NCBI RefSeq assembly: GCF_000250675.2
Contig: NC_018681.1
Coordinates: forward strand, 3,720,001 to 3,784,000
From: Nocardia brasiliensis ATCC 700358
Lineage (GTDB): Bacteria; Actinomycetota; Actinomycetes; Mycobacteriales; Mycobacteriaceae
Direction: 5' to 3'
DNA length: 64,000 bases
A program made the position numbers and the translations under genes. Below are positions 8,321 through 18,526 of this stretch, piece after piece. Under the pieces are notes generated by a model. That model worked only from the letters and a program-made list of their open reading frames with translations, did no database searches and was not told the origin of the DNA. Within the stretch, counting starts at the first letter, position 1. Every line of letters starts with the position of its first letter.

Positions 8321-8339
8321 ACAACTAAGTTGTGCACAA
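8321..8339. promoter_or_regulatory. OhrR operator
   Basis: ACAACT-A-AGTTGT at 8321-8333 is a perfect palindrome. It overlaps a second perfect palindrome, TTGTGCACAA, at 8330-8339. It sits 17 bases upstream of the ohrR start and resembles the TACAATT-AATTGTA type of OhrR site. Repressor bound here would block ohrR-ohr transcription. Confidence 0.7.
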
Positions 8340-8564
8340 CCTATCTGGTGTGGTGTTCCGGGCCACAGTCCTGGCTCCGGATCGGGTGGCAGTAGAGTGT
8401 CGGGCCGATGGCACCGGTGCACAAACGATTCCCGTTCGTTCGGCGACGCCGGCGACTCGTGTCCATTCTGACTCTTCGATGTTTATCTCCGAATCTGCCG
8501 ACACGCGTTCGTGGGCGCTTGTACAGTCAGCCGCACGTCGTCTTACCCCGCTAGGAGCCGCATC

Positions 8565-9359
8565 ATGGTCCGCGAAAACGATCGGCTGATCCGCACCGAT
8601 GTACCGCATTCCGCACGGATCTGGAATTATTGGCTCGGGGGACAGGACTTTTACGAAGTCGACCGCATTGCGGGCGAGTCCGGCGAATCGGTTTTCCCGG
8701 ATATCGGCACGATGGCCCGGCAATCGCGCCGATTCCTGATCCGCGTGGTGCGCCACCTCGCCGCCGAGGCGGGCATCCGCCAGTTCCTCGACGTCGGCAC
8801 CGGACTGCCGACGATGCAGAACACGCACGAGGTCGCACAGGGTGTCGCACCCGAGTCCAAGATCGTCTACGTGGACAACGATCCGCTCGTGCTGGCGCAC
8901 GCGCGGGCCTTGCTGATCAACACCACCGACGAGGGTGTCACCGCCCTCGTGGAATCCGATTTCCACAACCCTGAACAGATTGTGCAAGAAGCACGCAATA
9001 TTCTGAACTTCAACAAGCCAATTGCCGTCATGTTCATGGGTGTACTCGGTCACGCACGCACTTGGGACGACGTTATCCGCATCACCGCAGCGTTACAGGA
9101 CGCCATTCCATCCGGTAGTTATTTCGCTATGTACGAGGGCACTACGGAGGATCAGCGACTGGTCCGCCTATCGGACTACTACGCGAAAACGGGCGCGGTT
9201 CCGTACTACGTCCGCAGCGTGGACCAGATCCGTGAGGTCTTCCGAAATCTCGAACTGGTGGAGCCCGGCGTGGTGCCGGTGAACCAGTGGCATCCCGACT
9301 TGGCCGAACCGGTCGAAAAGCCCTCGGCCGCATGGGGCGGCGTCGGGCGCAAGCGCTGA
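8565..9359 (+). CDS. DUF574-family SAM-dependent methyltransferase
   Basis: 264-residue protein of the actinobacterial DUF574 (S-adenosyl methyltransferase) family. Hallmarks are the N-terminal ARIWNYWLGGQDFYEVDR block, the SAM-binding FLDVGTGLPTMQNTHEVAQ near residue 76, and VYVDNDPLVLAHARALL. The ATG at 8565 follows AGGAG by seven bases and starts exactly at the family's usual N-terminus. The family is expanded in Nocardia, Streptomyces and relatives and its substrate is generally unknown. It stands alone between the divergent ohrR promoter and the convergent IclR gene. Confidence 0.9.
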   Translation: MVRENDRLIRTDVPHSARIWNYWLGGQDFYEVDRIAGESGESVFPDIGTMARQSRRFLIRVVRHLAAEAGIRQFLDVGTGLPTMQNTHEVAQGVAPESKIVYVDNDPLVLAHARALLINTTDEGVTALVESDFHNPEQIVQEARNILNFNKPIAVMFMGVLGHARTWDDVIRITAALQDAIPSGSYFAMYEGTTEDQRLVRLSDYYAKTGAVPYYVRSVDQIREVFRNLELVEPGVVPVNQWHPDLAEPVEKPSAAWGGVGRKR

Positions 9360-9363
9360 GCGG

Positions 9364-10140
9364 TCACCGGCCGCCGATGCGCTGGGTCAGCTGATCCGCG
9401 GTGGCGCGCACCCGGGCCGCCAACGGCGCCCAGTCCGCCGGGCACGGCGATACCTCGCAATGGTGCCGCAGCGTGACGCTGATCGCCGCGATCGGGCTGT
9501 GATTGTGGTCGAAGACCGGATACGCCACCGACGCGAAACCGGGTGTGACGTGCCCGTCCTCGCAGGCCCAGCCGCGACGGCGTTCGGTCGCCAGCACGGT
9601 GCGCAACGCCTGCAACGAGTTCGGTCCCCGTTCGGTGCGGCGCACGAACGTCGCCGCAGACGGGAACAGCGCGCGGATCTGCGCCGGCGGCAAGTGCGCC
9701 AGGATGGCCCGGCCGCACGCGGTGAGATGGGCCGGCAGCCGGACGCCGACGCCGGTGACCAGGGTTTCCGGCCGTACCGGGCGCTCCTTGATGAGATACA
9801 GCAGCTCGTTGCCGTGCAGCACGCCGAGATGCGCGTTGTGTCCCACCAGCTCGACCAGCTCGCGCAGCAGCGGTCCGGCCAGCCGTTCCAGCGGATCGTG
9901 GCGCAGATAGGCCGAGCCGAGTTCGAACGCGGCGATGCCCAGTCCGTAGCGCCGCTCGCTGGGCAGCCGCGTCACGAAACGGGCCGCTTCCAGCTCGCCG
10001 AGCAGGTGATAGGTGGTGGACCTGGGCAGGTCGAGCTCGCGCGCGATCGTCGAGGCCGAGATGGGGCCGGCTCGTCCGGCCAGTAGTCGCAACACCGCCA
10101 GCCCGCGCCGCAACGCCGGGACGTCACTGCTGGTTCCCAT
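9364..10140 (-). CDS. IclR-family regulator of the hut operon
   Basis: 258-residue regulator. The N-terminal winged helix covers residues 1-65 (GLAVLRLLAGRAGPISASTIARELDLPRSTTYHLLGEL). The C-terminal IclR effector domain includes GVRLPAHLTACGRAILAHL and the GWACEDGHVTPGFASVAYPVFD motif. It is divergent from the histidine-utilisation operon across an 87-base gap containing a clear inverted repeat. This makes it the probable local regulator, sensing histidine, urocanate or a later intermediate (inference). In many bacteria hut is controlled by a GntR-type HutC instead, so the IclR type here is worth noting. Confidence 0.87.
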   Translation of the reverse strand: MGTSSDVPALRRGLAVLRLLAGRAGPISASTIARELDLPRSTTYHLLGELEAARFVTRLPSERRYGLGIAAFELGSAYLRHDPLERLAGPLLRELVELVGHNAHLGVLHGNELLYLIKERPVRPETLVTGVGVRLPAHLTACGRAILAHLPPAQIRALFPSAATFVRRTERGPNSLQALRTVLATERRRGWACEDGHVTPGFASVAYPVFDHNHSPIAAISVTLRHHCEVSPCPADWAPLAARVRATADQLTQRIGGR

Positions 10141-10154
10141 GCCATCTCCTCGGC

Positions 10155-10174
10155 GTGTCTTGGATATCAGACAC
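10155..10174. promoter_or_regulatory. Candidate IclR operator
   Basis: GTGTCT-N8-AGACAC (10155-10160 and 10169-10174) is a perfect 6-bp inverted repeat around GATATC. It lies 15 bases upstream of the IclR start and 54 bases upstream of hutH. Placement and size fit a shared operator in the divergent promoter. Confidence 0.65.
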
Positions 10175-10227
10175 TATCGCACCGGCCCGCGTTCTCCGCC
10201 GCCCGTCGCGACGGTGGAATAGTGGCC

Positions 10228-11775
10228 ATGCCCGACACCGCACAGCTACCCACCGTGGCCCTCGACGCACCCCTCACCGGGGAGCAGGTCGTCGCCGTCG
10301 CCCGGCACGGCGCCAAGGTCCACCTGAGCCAGGCCACCGAGGATCGGCTGGCCGCGGCGCGGGCGCACGTCGACGCGCTGGCCGCGGGCGCGGTGCCGAC
10401 CTACGGTGTCTCCACCGGGTTCGGTGCGCTGGCGACCCGCCACATCCCGGCGCAGAGCCGGGTCGCGTTGCAGCGCTCGCTGATCCGCTCGCACGCCGCG
10501 GGCGCCGGTCGCCCGGTGGAGCGTGAGGTGGTCCGCGCGCTGATGGTACTGCGGCTGCGCACCCTGGCCACCGGCCACACCGGCGTGCGTCCCGAGACGG
10601 CCGCTACGCTCGCCGCGTTGATCAACGCCGACATCACCCCGGTCGTGCACGAGTACGGCTCACTCGGCTGTTCCGGCGACCTGGCTCCGCTGGCCGCCGT
10701 CGCGCTGGCACTCATGGGCGAGGGCGAGGTCACCGATGCCGCGGGCACCGTGATGGATGCCGGAAAAGCGCTGCGGATCAACAACATCCAGCCGGTCGTG
10801 CTCGCCGAGAAGGAGGGCTTGGCGCTGACCAACGGCACCGACGGCATGCTCGGCATGCTGGTGCTCGCGCTCGCCGACCTGACCATGCTGCTCGACGTCG
10901 CCGACATCACCGCGGCGATGAGTGTGGAGGCGTTGCTCGGCACCGACCGGGTCTTCGCCGCCGACCTGCAGGCCTTGCGCCCGCATCCGGGCCAGGGCCG
11001 TTCGGCCGCCCGGATCGCGGCCGCCCTGGCCGGCTCGGACATCGTGGCCAGTCACCGTGGGCCGGACTGCAATCGGGTGCAGGACGCCTACTCCCTGCGC
11101 TGCGCGCCGCAGGTGCACGGCGCGGCCCGGGACACCGTGACGCACGCCGAACTGGTCGCGGGCCGGGAGCTGGCCGCCGCCGTCGACAACCCGGTGGTGC
11201 TGGCCGACGGACGCCTGGAATCCAACGGCAATTTCCACGGCGCCCCGGTCGCCTACGTGCTCGACTTCCTGGCGATCCCGGTGGCCGACGTGGCGAGCAT
11301 GGCCGAACGCCGCACCGACCGGATGCTGGATGTCGCACGGTCCCATGGTCTTCCGGCGTTCCTGGCCGCCGACCCCGGCGTCGACTCCGGCCATATGATC
11401 GCCCAGTACACCCAGGCGGCGGTGGTCAGCGAACTGAAGCGGCTGGCCGTCCCCGCCTCGGTGGATTCGATTCCCAGCAGCGCGATGCAAGAGGACCACG
11501 TCTCGATGGGCTGGTCCGCCGCCCGCAAACTGCGCACCGCCGTCGACGGCCTGGCCACCGTCCTGGCCGTCGAATACCTCACGGCCGCAAGGGCGCTCGA
11601 TCTGCGTGCACCGCTGCGCCCGGGTCCGGCGACCGCCGCCGCGGTGGCGCTGCTGCGCGCCGAGGTCGACGGCCCCGGCCCGGACCGGCACCTGGCGCCC
11701 GAGATCGCCGCCGCTGAGCGGCTGGTGCGGTCGGGCGCACTCGCCCGTGCGGTCGAATCGCAGCTGAGCGTATGA
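10228..11775 (+). CDS. hutH: Histidine ammonia-lyase
   Basis: 515-residue enzyme that deaminates L-histidine to urocanate, the first step of histidine breakdown. The family core is present: TYGVSTGFGALATRHIP, GSLGCSGDLAPLA and VDNPVVLADGRLESNGNFHGAP. The prosthetic MIO group should form autocatalytically from Cys-Ser-Gly at residues 148-150; many homologues have Ala-Ser-Gly. I favour the ATG at 10228, nine bases after GGTGGA, over the GTG at 10222. It is the first gene of a five-gene hut operon and is divergent from its probable IclR regulator. Confidence 0.95.
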   Translation: MPDTAQLPTVALDAPLTGEQVVAVARHGAKVHLSQATEDRLAAARAHVDALAAGAVPTYGVSTGFGALATRHIPAQSRVALQRSLIRSHAAGAGRPVEREVVRALMVLRLRTLATGHTGVRPETAATLAALINADITPVVHEYGSLGCSGDLAPLAAVALALMGEGEVTDAAGTVMDAGKALRINNIQPVVLAEKEGLALTNGTDGMLGMLVLALADLTMLLDVADITAAMSVEALLGTDRVFAADLQALRPHPGQGRSAARIAAALAGSDIVASHRGPDCNRVQDAYSLRCAPQVHGAARDTVTHAELVAGRELAAAVDNPVVLADGRLESNGNFHGAPVAYVLDFLAIPVADVASMAERRTDRMLDVARSHGLPAFLAADPGVDSGHMIAQYTQAAVVSELKRLAVPASVDSIPSSAMQEDHVSMGWSAARKLRTAVDGLATVLAVEYLTAARALDLRAPLRPGPATAAAVALLRAEVDGPGPDRHLAPEIAAAERLVRSGALARAVESQLSV

Positions 11776-11848
11776 ACGGGCGGGTCCTCGGCGCGGATGC
11801 GGCAGCCACTTCTCTTTTACTGAACGAGCACAGGCAGGGGCAGATTTC

Positions 11849-13501
<1,653 letters not shown>

Positions 13502-13538
13502 ACCACCGGCCGGGACCGAGCAGGACAGGAGCGACGCC

Positions 13539-14738
13539 GTGGGCGTGAACGAGCTGATGGCCGAAATCGCCGGTGTCGGAAGGGATGCGCGGCGCGGCGG
13601 CTATTCGCGCCATGTCTACGACTACGCCGATTTCGAGCTGCGTGACTGGTATATCGACCAGGCGCTGCACATCGGACTGGACGTGAACACCGACCGCAAC
13701 GGGAACATCTGGGCTTGGTGGGGAAGTCCGGAGGCCGGCGCGGTGGTCACCGGCAGCCATCTCGATTCGGTCCCCGGCGGCGGCGCCTTCGACGGTCCGC
13801 TCGGCGTGGCCAGTGCCCTCGCGGCAGTGGAGATCTTGCAGGACAAGGGTTTCACGCCCGCACGGCCACTCGCGGTGCTGGTCTTCGCCGAGGAAGAAGG
13901 CGGCCGATTCGGGGTGCCCTGCCTCGGTTCCCGGCTGCTCACCGGTGCCCTGGATCCCGATCGCGCCCGCAATCTCCGTGACGCGGAAGGCATTACCCTG
14001 GCCGAGGCCGCGGTGAAGGCCGGGCACGATCCGAAACGGTTCGGGCCCGATCCCGAGTTGCTGTCGAAGATCGGGTGTTTCGTGGAATTGCATGTCGAGC
14101 AGGGCCGCGGCCTGATCGAACTGGACAGCCCGATCGCCACCGGCAGCACCATCATCGCGCACGGCCGCTACCGATTCTCCTTCTCCGGGCAGGGCAATCA
14201 CGCGGGTGCGACCAGGCTCGTCGACCGGCACGACCCGATGCTGCCCGCCGCCGCCGTGGTGGCCGCCGCCCGCCGCGCCGCGGCCGCGATGACCGACGCC
14301 CGCGCCACGGTGGGCAGGCTGGTGCCCACGCCGGGCGGCACGAACGTGATCGCCTCCACCGTGGACCTGTGGCTGGACGCGCGCGCAGCGGGCGACGGCC
14401 GCACCGCGGCACTCGTCGAGGACATCACCGAGGCGGCGTTCGCGGCCGCCGCGGCCGAGGGCTGCGAGCTGACCGTCACCGAGGAGTCCTATTCGGACGA
14501 CGTGGTTTTCGACGAGCCGCTGCGGCAGCGGATGGACCGGGTGCTCGGCGGCGTCCCCGCGCTGCCGACCGGCGCCGGCCACGATGCGGGCATTCTCGCG
14601 GCCCACGTGCCCTCCGGCATGCTGTACGTCCGCAACCCCACCGGTATCAGCCACGCCCCCGAGGAACATGCCGAGGCCGCCGATGTGGCCGGCGGCGCAG
14701 CGGGTTTGGCGCGTGTGCTGGAGGAACTGGCCGGATGA
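13539..14738 (+). CDS. M20-family amidohydrolase, probable final hut step
   Basis: 399-residue zinc amidohydrolase of the allantoate amidohydrolase/N-carbamoyl-L-amino-acid hydrolase branch of peptidase family M20. Metal and catalytic motifs are visible: TGSHLDSVPGGGAFDGPLG, AEEEGGRF, the dimerisation-domain GQGNHAGAT, and the C-terminal GAGHDAGILA and TGISHAPEEH. The GTG start follows AGGAG. It sits between hutU and hutF, where a pathway needs an enzyme to turn N-formyl-L-glutamate into glutamate and formate. No HutG is present, so this enzyme probably does that job. Allantoate itself is unlikely in this context. Confidence 0.85.
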   Translation: MGVNELMAEIAGVGRDARRGGYSRHVYDYADFELRDWYIDQALHIGLDVNTDRNGNIWAWWGSPEAGAVVTGSHLDSVPGGGAFDGPLGVASALAAVEILQDKGFTPARPLAVLVFAEEEGGRFGVPCLGSRLLTGALDPDRARNLRDAEGITLAEAAVKAGHDPKRFGPDPELLSKIGCFVELHVEQGRGLIELDSPIATGSTIIAHGRYRFSFSGQGNHAGATRLVDRHDPMLPAAAVVAAARRAAAAMTDARATVGRLVPTPGGTNVIASTVDLWLDARAAGDGRTAALVEDITEAAFAAAAAEGCELTVTEESYSDDVVFDEPLRQRMDRVLGGVPALPTGAGHDAGILAAHVPSGMLYVRNPTGISHAPEEHAEAADVAGGAAGLARVLEELAG

Positions 14739-14778
14739 GCCGCGACCAGCTCGGAAGCACCACGCCGGAGGTACGGCC

Positions 14779-16083
14779 GTGACCGTGTATTGGGCCGAAT
14801 ATGCCTGGCTGCCGGACGGTTTGGCGGCCGGCGTGACGATCGATGTGCGCGGCACGGCGATCCATTCGGTGGTCCCGGGTACCGAGCCCGCCGGTGAGCT
14901 GCTGCGCGGGCTGACCGTGCCGGGGTTCGCCAACGCGCACTCGCATGCCTTCCATCGTGCGCTGCGCGGCCGCACCCAGCACGATCAGGGCACGTTCTGG
15001 ACCTGGCGGGAGCGCATGTACGCCGTTGCGGCGCGGCTGGATCCGGACTCGTACTACCGGCTGGCCCGCGCCGTGTACGCGGAGATGGTGCTGGCCGGCT
15101 ACACCAGCGTCGGCGAGTTCCACTACCTGCACCACGCGCCGGGCGGCGTGCCCTACGCCGATCCCACCGCCATGAGCGCCGCGCTCGCGGCCGCCGCCGC
15201 GGACGCGGGCATCCGGTTGACCCTGCTCGACACCTGCTATCTCGCAGGCGGTTTCGGTGTCGAGCTGGGGGAGCATCAGCTGCGCTTCAGCGACGGCACC
15301 GTGGACGCGTGGGCCACCCGCGCCGCCGCGTTCAGGCCGCCCTCGGAGCTGGTGCGCACCGGCGTCGCCGCGCATTCGGTGCGGGCGGTGCCGTCGGCCG
15401 CGCTCCCGGTCGTCGCGGCGGCGGCGGCCGGCCGGCCGTTGCATGTCCACCTGTCCGAGCAACCCGCCGAGAACAGCGATTGCCTTGCCGTGCACGGCCT
15501 CACGCCGACGGCCCTGCTGGCGAAGACCGGGGTGCTCGGGCCGCAGACGGTCGCGGTGCACGCGACCCACCTCACCGCGTTGGACATCGGCCTGCTCGCC
15601 GACTCCGCCGGCCGGGCGTGCTTCTGTCCCACCACCGAACGGGATCTCGGCGACGGTATCGGCCCGGCGCGCGCGCTGTCCGACGCCGGCGTCGGACTGT
15701 GTCTCGGCACCGACAGTCACGCGGTCATCGACGCGTTCGAGGAGTGGCGGGCGCTCGAACTCGACGAACGTCTGGCCAGCCGGGCCCGCGGCCGCTTCAC
15801 ACCGGCCGAGTTGTACCGTGCCGCCACCGATCACGCGTCCATCGGCTGGCCCGAAGCCGGGCGGATCGCCGCCGGCGCGGCCGCCGACCTGGTCACCGTC
15901 GACCTGGATTCGATCCGCACCGCCGGTACCGCGCCGGCCGCCGCGCTGTTCGCGGCCGCCGCGAGTGATGTCCGCGCGGTGCTGATCGCCGGGCGGCCCG
16001 TCGTGGCCGACCACCGCCACCTGCACGTGGACCACCCAGCAACCGTGTTGCGAGAGGAGATCGAGGCCCTGTGTCGACCCTGA
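14779..16083 (+). CDS. hutF: Formimidoylglutamate deiminase
   Basis: 434-residue metal-dependent amidohydrolase that converts N-formimino-L-glutamate to N-formyl-L-glutamate and ammonia. The metal ligands are in GFANAHSHAFHRALRGRTQ, in HVHLSEQPAEN, and in the GTDSHAVIDAFEEWR block near the C-terminus. These match HutF rather than guanine deaminase. The GTG at 14779 is preceded by GGAGG at a good distance; the longer upstream frame overlaps the M20 gene and is not credible. The next gene, hutI, starts inside its last codons, so translation is probably coupled. Confidence 0.92.
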   Translation: MTVYWAEYAWLPDGLAAGVTIDVRGTAIHSVVPGTEPAGELLRGLTVPGFANAHSHAFHRALRGRTQHDQGTFWTWRERMYAVAARLDPDSYYRLARAVYAEMVLAGYTSVGEFHYLHHAPGGVPYADPTAMSAALAAAAADAGIRLTLLDTCYLAGGFGVELGEHQLRFSDGTVDAWATRAAAFRPPSELVRTGVAAHSVRAVPSAALPVVAAAAAGRPLHVHLSEQPAENSDCLAVHGLTPTALLAKTGVLGPQTVAVHATHLTALDIGLLADSAGRACFCPTTERDLGDGIGPARALSDAGVGLCLGTDSHAVIDAFEEWRALELDERLASRARGRFTPAELYRAATDHASIGWPEAGRIAAGAAADLVTVDLDSIRTAGTAPAAALFAAAASDVRAVLIAGRPVVADHRHLHVDHPATVLREEIEALCRP

Positions 16084-17228
16084 TCACCGGTATCGGCGAA
16101 CTCACCACCAATACCGAGGAGGGCCAGCTGCGCGACGCGGCGGTGCTGCTCGACGGCCAGCGCGTCGCCTGGGTCGGCTCGGCCGCCGCGGCGCCCGCTG
16201 CCGACGAACGGGTCGACGTGGGCGGTCGCGCCGTGCTGCCCGGCTGGGTCGACAGCCACACCCACCTCGTCTTCGCCGGGGACCGCACCGCCGAGTTCGA
16301 GGCGCGGATGGCGGGGCGCCCCTACCGCGCGGGCGGCATCGCGACCACCGTTGCCGCCACGAGAGCCGCGTCGGACGAACAACTTTCGGCCAATCTGGCC
16401 CGGCACATCGCCGAGGCACGGCGGCAGGGCACCACCTGTATCGAGACCAAGACGGGCTATGGGCTCAGCGTCGCCGACGAACTGCGCTCCGCCCGGCTCG
16501 CCGCCGCGGCCGCCGACGAAGTGACCTTCCTCGGCGCGCACCTCGTGCCGTCCGGGATGACCGCCGACCACTACGTCGATCTGGTGTGCGGTGCGATGCT
16601 CGACGCGGTCGCGCCGTACGTCCGGTGGGCCGACGTGTTCTGTGAGACCGGCGCGTTCGACGAGGCGCAGACCGATCGGGTGCTCCGGGCGGCCAGTGCC
16701 CGCGGCCTCGGGTTGCGCGTGCACGGCAATCAGCTCGGCCCTGGGCCCGGCGTGCAATTGGCGGTGAAACACGGTGCGGCGAGCGTGGATCACTGCACCT
16801 ATCTGACCGACGCCGATATCGAAGCGCTCGCCGCCTCCGACACCGTCGCCACCGTGTTGCCCGCCTGCGATCTGTCCACCAGGCAGCGGCTCGCCCCCGC
16901 CCGCGCGCTGCTGGACGCGGGCGCGACGGTCGCGCTGGCCACCAACGCGAACCCCGGCAGCTCCTACACCACCTCGATGGCGTTCTGCGTGGCGACCGCG
17001 GTCTTGCAGATGGGTCTCTCGGTGGCCGAAGCGGTGTACGCCGCGACCGCTGGTGGCGCGCGTGCGCTGCGCCGCGACGACGTCGGCGTGGTGCGCGCCG
17101 GTGCGCGCGCGGATCTCCAGGTGCTGGACGCGCCGTCGGTCACGCACCTGGCCTATCGACCGGGTGTGCCGTTGACGTTCGCGGTGTGGCGGTTGGGCCG
17201 GGCGGTGGTGGCGCCGGTGCGCGACTGA
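16071..17228 (+). CDS. hutI: Imidazolonepropionase
   Basis: 385-residue amidohydrolase that opens 4-imidazolone-5-propionate to formiminoglutamate. Zinc and substrate motifs are present: PGWVDSHTHLVFAGDRTAEFEARMAG with the HxH pair, the TTCIETKTGYGLS block, LRVHGNQLG, and ATNANPGSS in place of the more common ATDxNPG. Length is somewhat below the roughly 400-residue norm. It begins with a GTG 13 bases inside hutF and ends the operon, five bases from the convergent glucose-dehydrogenase-like gene. HutH, HutU, HutI and HutF plus the M20 enzyme form a complete route from histidine to glutamate. Confidence 0.94.
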   Translation: MSTLITGIGELTTNTEEGQLRDAAVLLDGQRVAWVGSAAAAPAADERVDVGGRAVLPGWVDSHTHLVFAGDRTAEFEARMAGRPYRAGGIATTVAATRAASDEQLSANLARHIAEARRQGTTCIETKTGYGLSVADELRSARLAAAAADEVTFLGAHLVPSGMTADHYVDLVCGAMLDAVAPYVRWADVFCETGAFDEAQTDRVLRAASARGLGLRVHGNQLGPGPGVQLAVKHGAASVDHCTYLTDADIEALAASDTVATVLPACDLSTRQRLAPARALLDAGATVALATNANPGSSYTTSMAFCVATAVLQMGLSVAEAVYAATAGGARALRRDDVGVVRAGARADLQVLDAPSVTHLAYRPGVPLTFAVWRLGRAVVAPVRD

Positions 17229-17233
17229 GCGGT

Positions 17234-18373
17234 TCAGCGCGCCGGGAACCGCACGACGCGATCGTCGTTCGGTCGCTCGTCGCCGCGTCCGTCGGTGTTG
17301 GAGGTGGTGAGCCACAGTGCGCCGTCCAGTGCCGCGATGACGGTGCGCAGGCGGCCGTAGGTGTTGCGCAGCTCGGCGCGTGGCTCGCCGGGTACTCCGT
17401 CGCGCAGCGGCACCACCCACAGTCGCTCGCCGCGCAGGGCCGCGACATACAGTGTGTCTCCGCCGATCGCGATGCCGGAGGGCGACGCCTCGGCGGTTGA
17501 CCAGGTGAGCAGGGGCTCGGTGAACCCGCGATCGGCGCCGCCCTTTCCCTCGACGGTCGGCCAACCGTAGTTGCGGCCTGGTTCGATCAGGTTGATCTCG
17601 TCGAACCGGTTCTGCCCGAATTCCGCCGCGAACAAGCGCCCCGAACCGTCCCATGCCAGTCCCTGGACGTTGCGATGGCCCAGGCTGTAGACGGGCGAGC
17701 CCGGAGTCGGGTTGCCCTGCGCCGGTTGGCCTTCGGGGGTGAGCCGGAGGATCTTCCCGTTAGGACTCGCGGGATCTTGCGAGAGCGCGCTCTGCCCCGC
17801 GTCGCCGGTCCCCACATACAGCATGCCGTCCGGCCCGAAGGCGATCCGTCCACCGTTGTGGTTGCCCGCCTTGGCAATTCCGGCGAAGATCAGCTCCGGT
17901 GGCCCGTCCGGCCGCAACCGGACGATCCGATTATCGTTCTCCGCCGTGAAATAGGCATACACATGGCGGTTTTCGAGGTACTGCGGGGACAGCGCCACCC
18001 CCAGGAGCCCACCCTCGCCCCGCGCGACGACGCCTGGCACCTGATGCACCTGTTCGGGCGCCTGTCCCGGCATGATCCGCAGAATCCGCCCGCTGTCGCG
18101 CTCGGCCACCAAGGCGCCGCCGCCGGGGATGAGCGCGAGCCCCCACGGCACATCGATGCCCTGGGCGATCTCCTCGGCCGCGTCCAGCGCGGGGGCGCCC
18201 GCCGGGTTGCTCGCGGCGGTGACGGGCGCGGTGGTGACCGGTGCGGTGCCGGTCGGCGTGGTCGGCGGGTCGTCCGACGCCGTACACGCAGACAACGCGC
18301 CGACCAGCAGTATTGCCGCCGTCCCGGCGCGCATCCAGCGACCGCTGCTCGATCTCATCGCCGCCTTGCGCAC
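17234..18373 (-). CDS. PQQ-type sugar dehydrogenase-like lipoprotein
   Basis: 379-residue exported beta-propeller protein of the soluble glucose/sorbosone dehydrogenase family. I chose the GTG at 18373, seven bases after GGAGG; it opens a lipoprotein signal with lipobox LSAC (Cys30) followed by a Thr/Pro linker. Propeller motifs include VPWGLALIPGGGALVAERDSG, GGLLGVALSPQY, KAGNHNGGRIAFGPDGMLYVGTGD, LGHRNVQGLAWD and NYGWPTVEGKGG, matching the family's PQQ and calcium-binding loops. The true substrate is not known, and many actinobacterial homologues have no proven PQQ use. It is divergent from a LysR gene. Confidence 0.88.
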   Translation of the reverse strand: MRKAAMRSSSGRWMRAGTAAILLVGALSACTASDDPPTTPTGTAPVTTAPVTAASNPAGAPALDAAEEIAQGIDVPWGLALIPGGGALVAERDSGRILRIMPGQAPEQVHQVPGVVARGEGGLLGVALSPQYLENRHVYAYFTAENDNRIVRLRPDGPPELIFAGIAKAGNHNGGRIAFGPDGMLYVGTGDAGQSALSQDPASPNGKILRLTPEGQPAQGNPTPGSPVYSLGHRNVQGLAWDGSGRLFAAEFGQNRFDEINLIEPGRNYGWPTVEGKGGADRGFTEPLLTWSTAEASPSGIAIGGDTLYVAALRGERLWVVPLRDGVPGEPRAELRNTYGRLRTVIAALDGALWLTTSNTDGRGDERPNDDRVVRFPAR

Positions 18374-18424
18374 GAGCGCACCTCCGCTGTCATCGCGTGT
18401 GGACATCGAGTTGTCCATTGTCGT

Positions 18425-18448
18425 CCAGCGTGCCGCGCGGCGCGCTGG
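18425..18448. promoter_or_regulatory. Inverted repeat in divergent promoter
   Basis: CCAGCG at 18425-18430 and CGCTGG at 18443-18448 form an inverted repeat with a GC-rich 12-base spacer. It lies between the sugar-dehydrogenase-like gene and the LysR gene. It could be the LysR binding site, but GC-rich dyads arise often by chance in this DNA. Confidence 0.3.
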
Positions 18449-18526
18449 AACAAGCCGCATCGGTGACCCGCGCGGCCCGGGCGGTAGCCTGACCCAAGCC
18501 CTGTCCCCGAACCCCGCAGAGGTCAT

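Noticed and set aside
13539..14738. Allantoate amidohydrolase in purine breakdown
   Set aside because: All neighbours are histidine-degradation genes and no allantoinase or ureidoglycolate gene is present.
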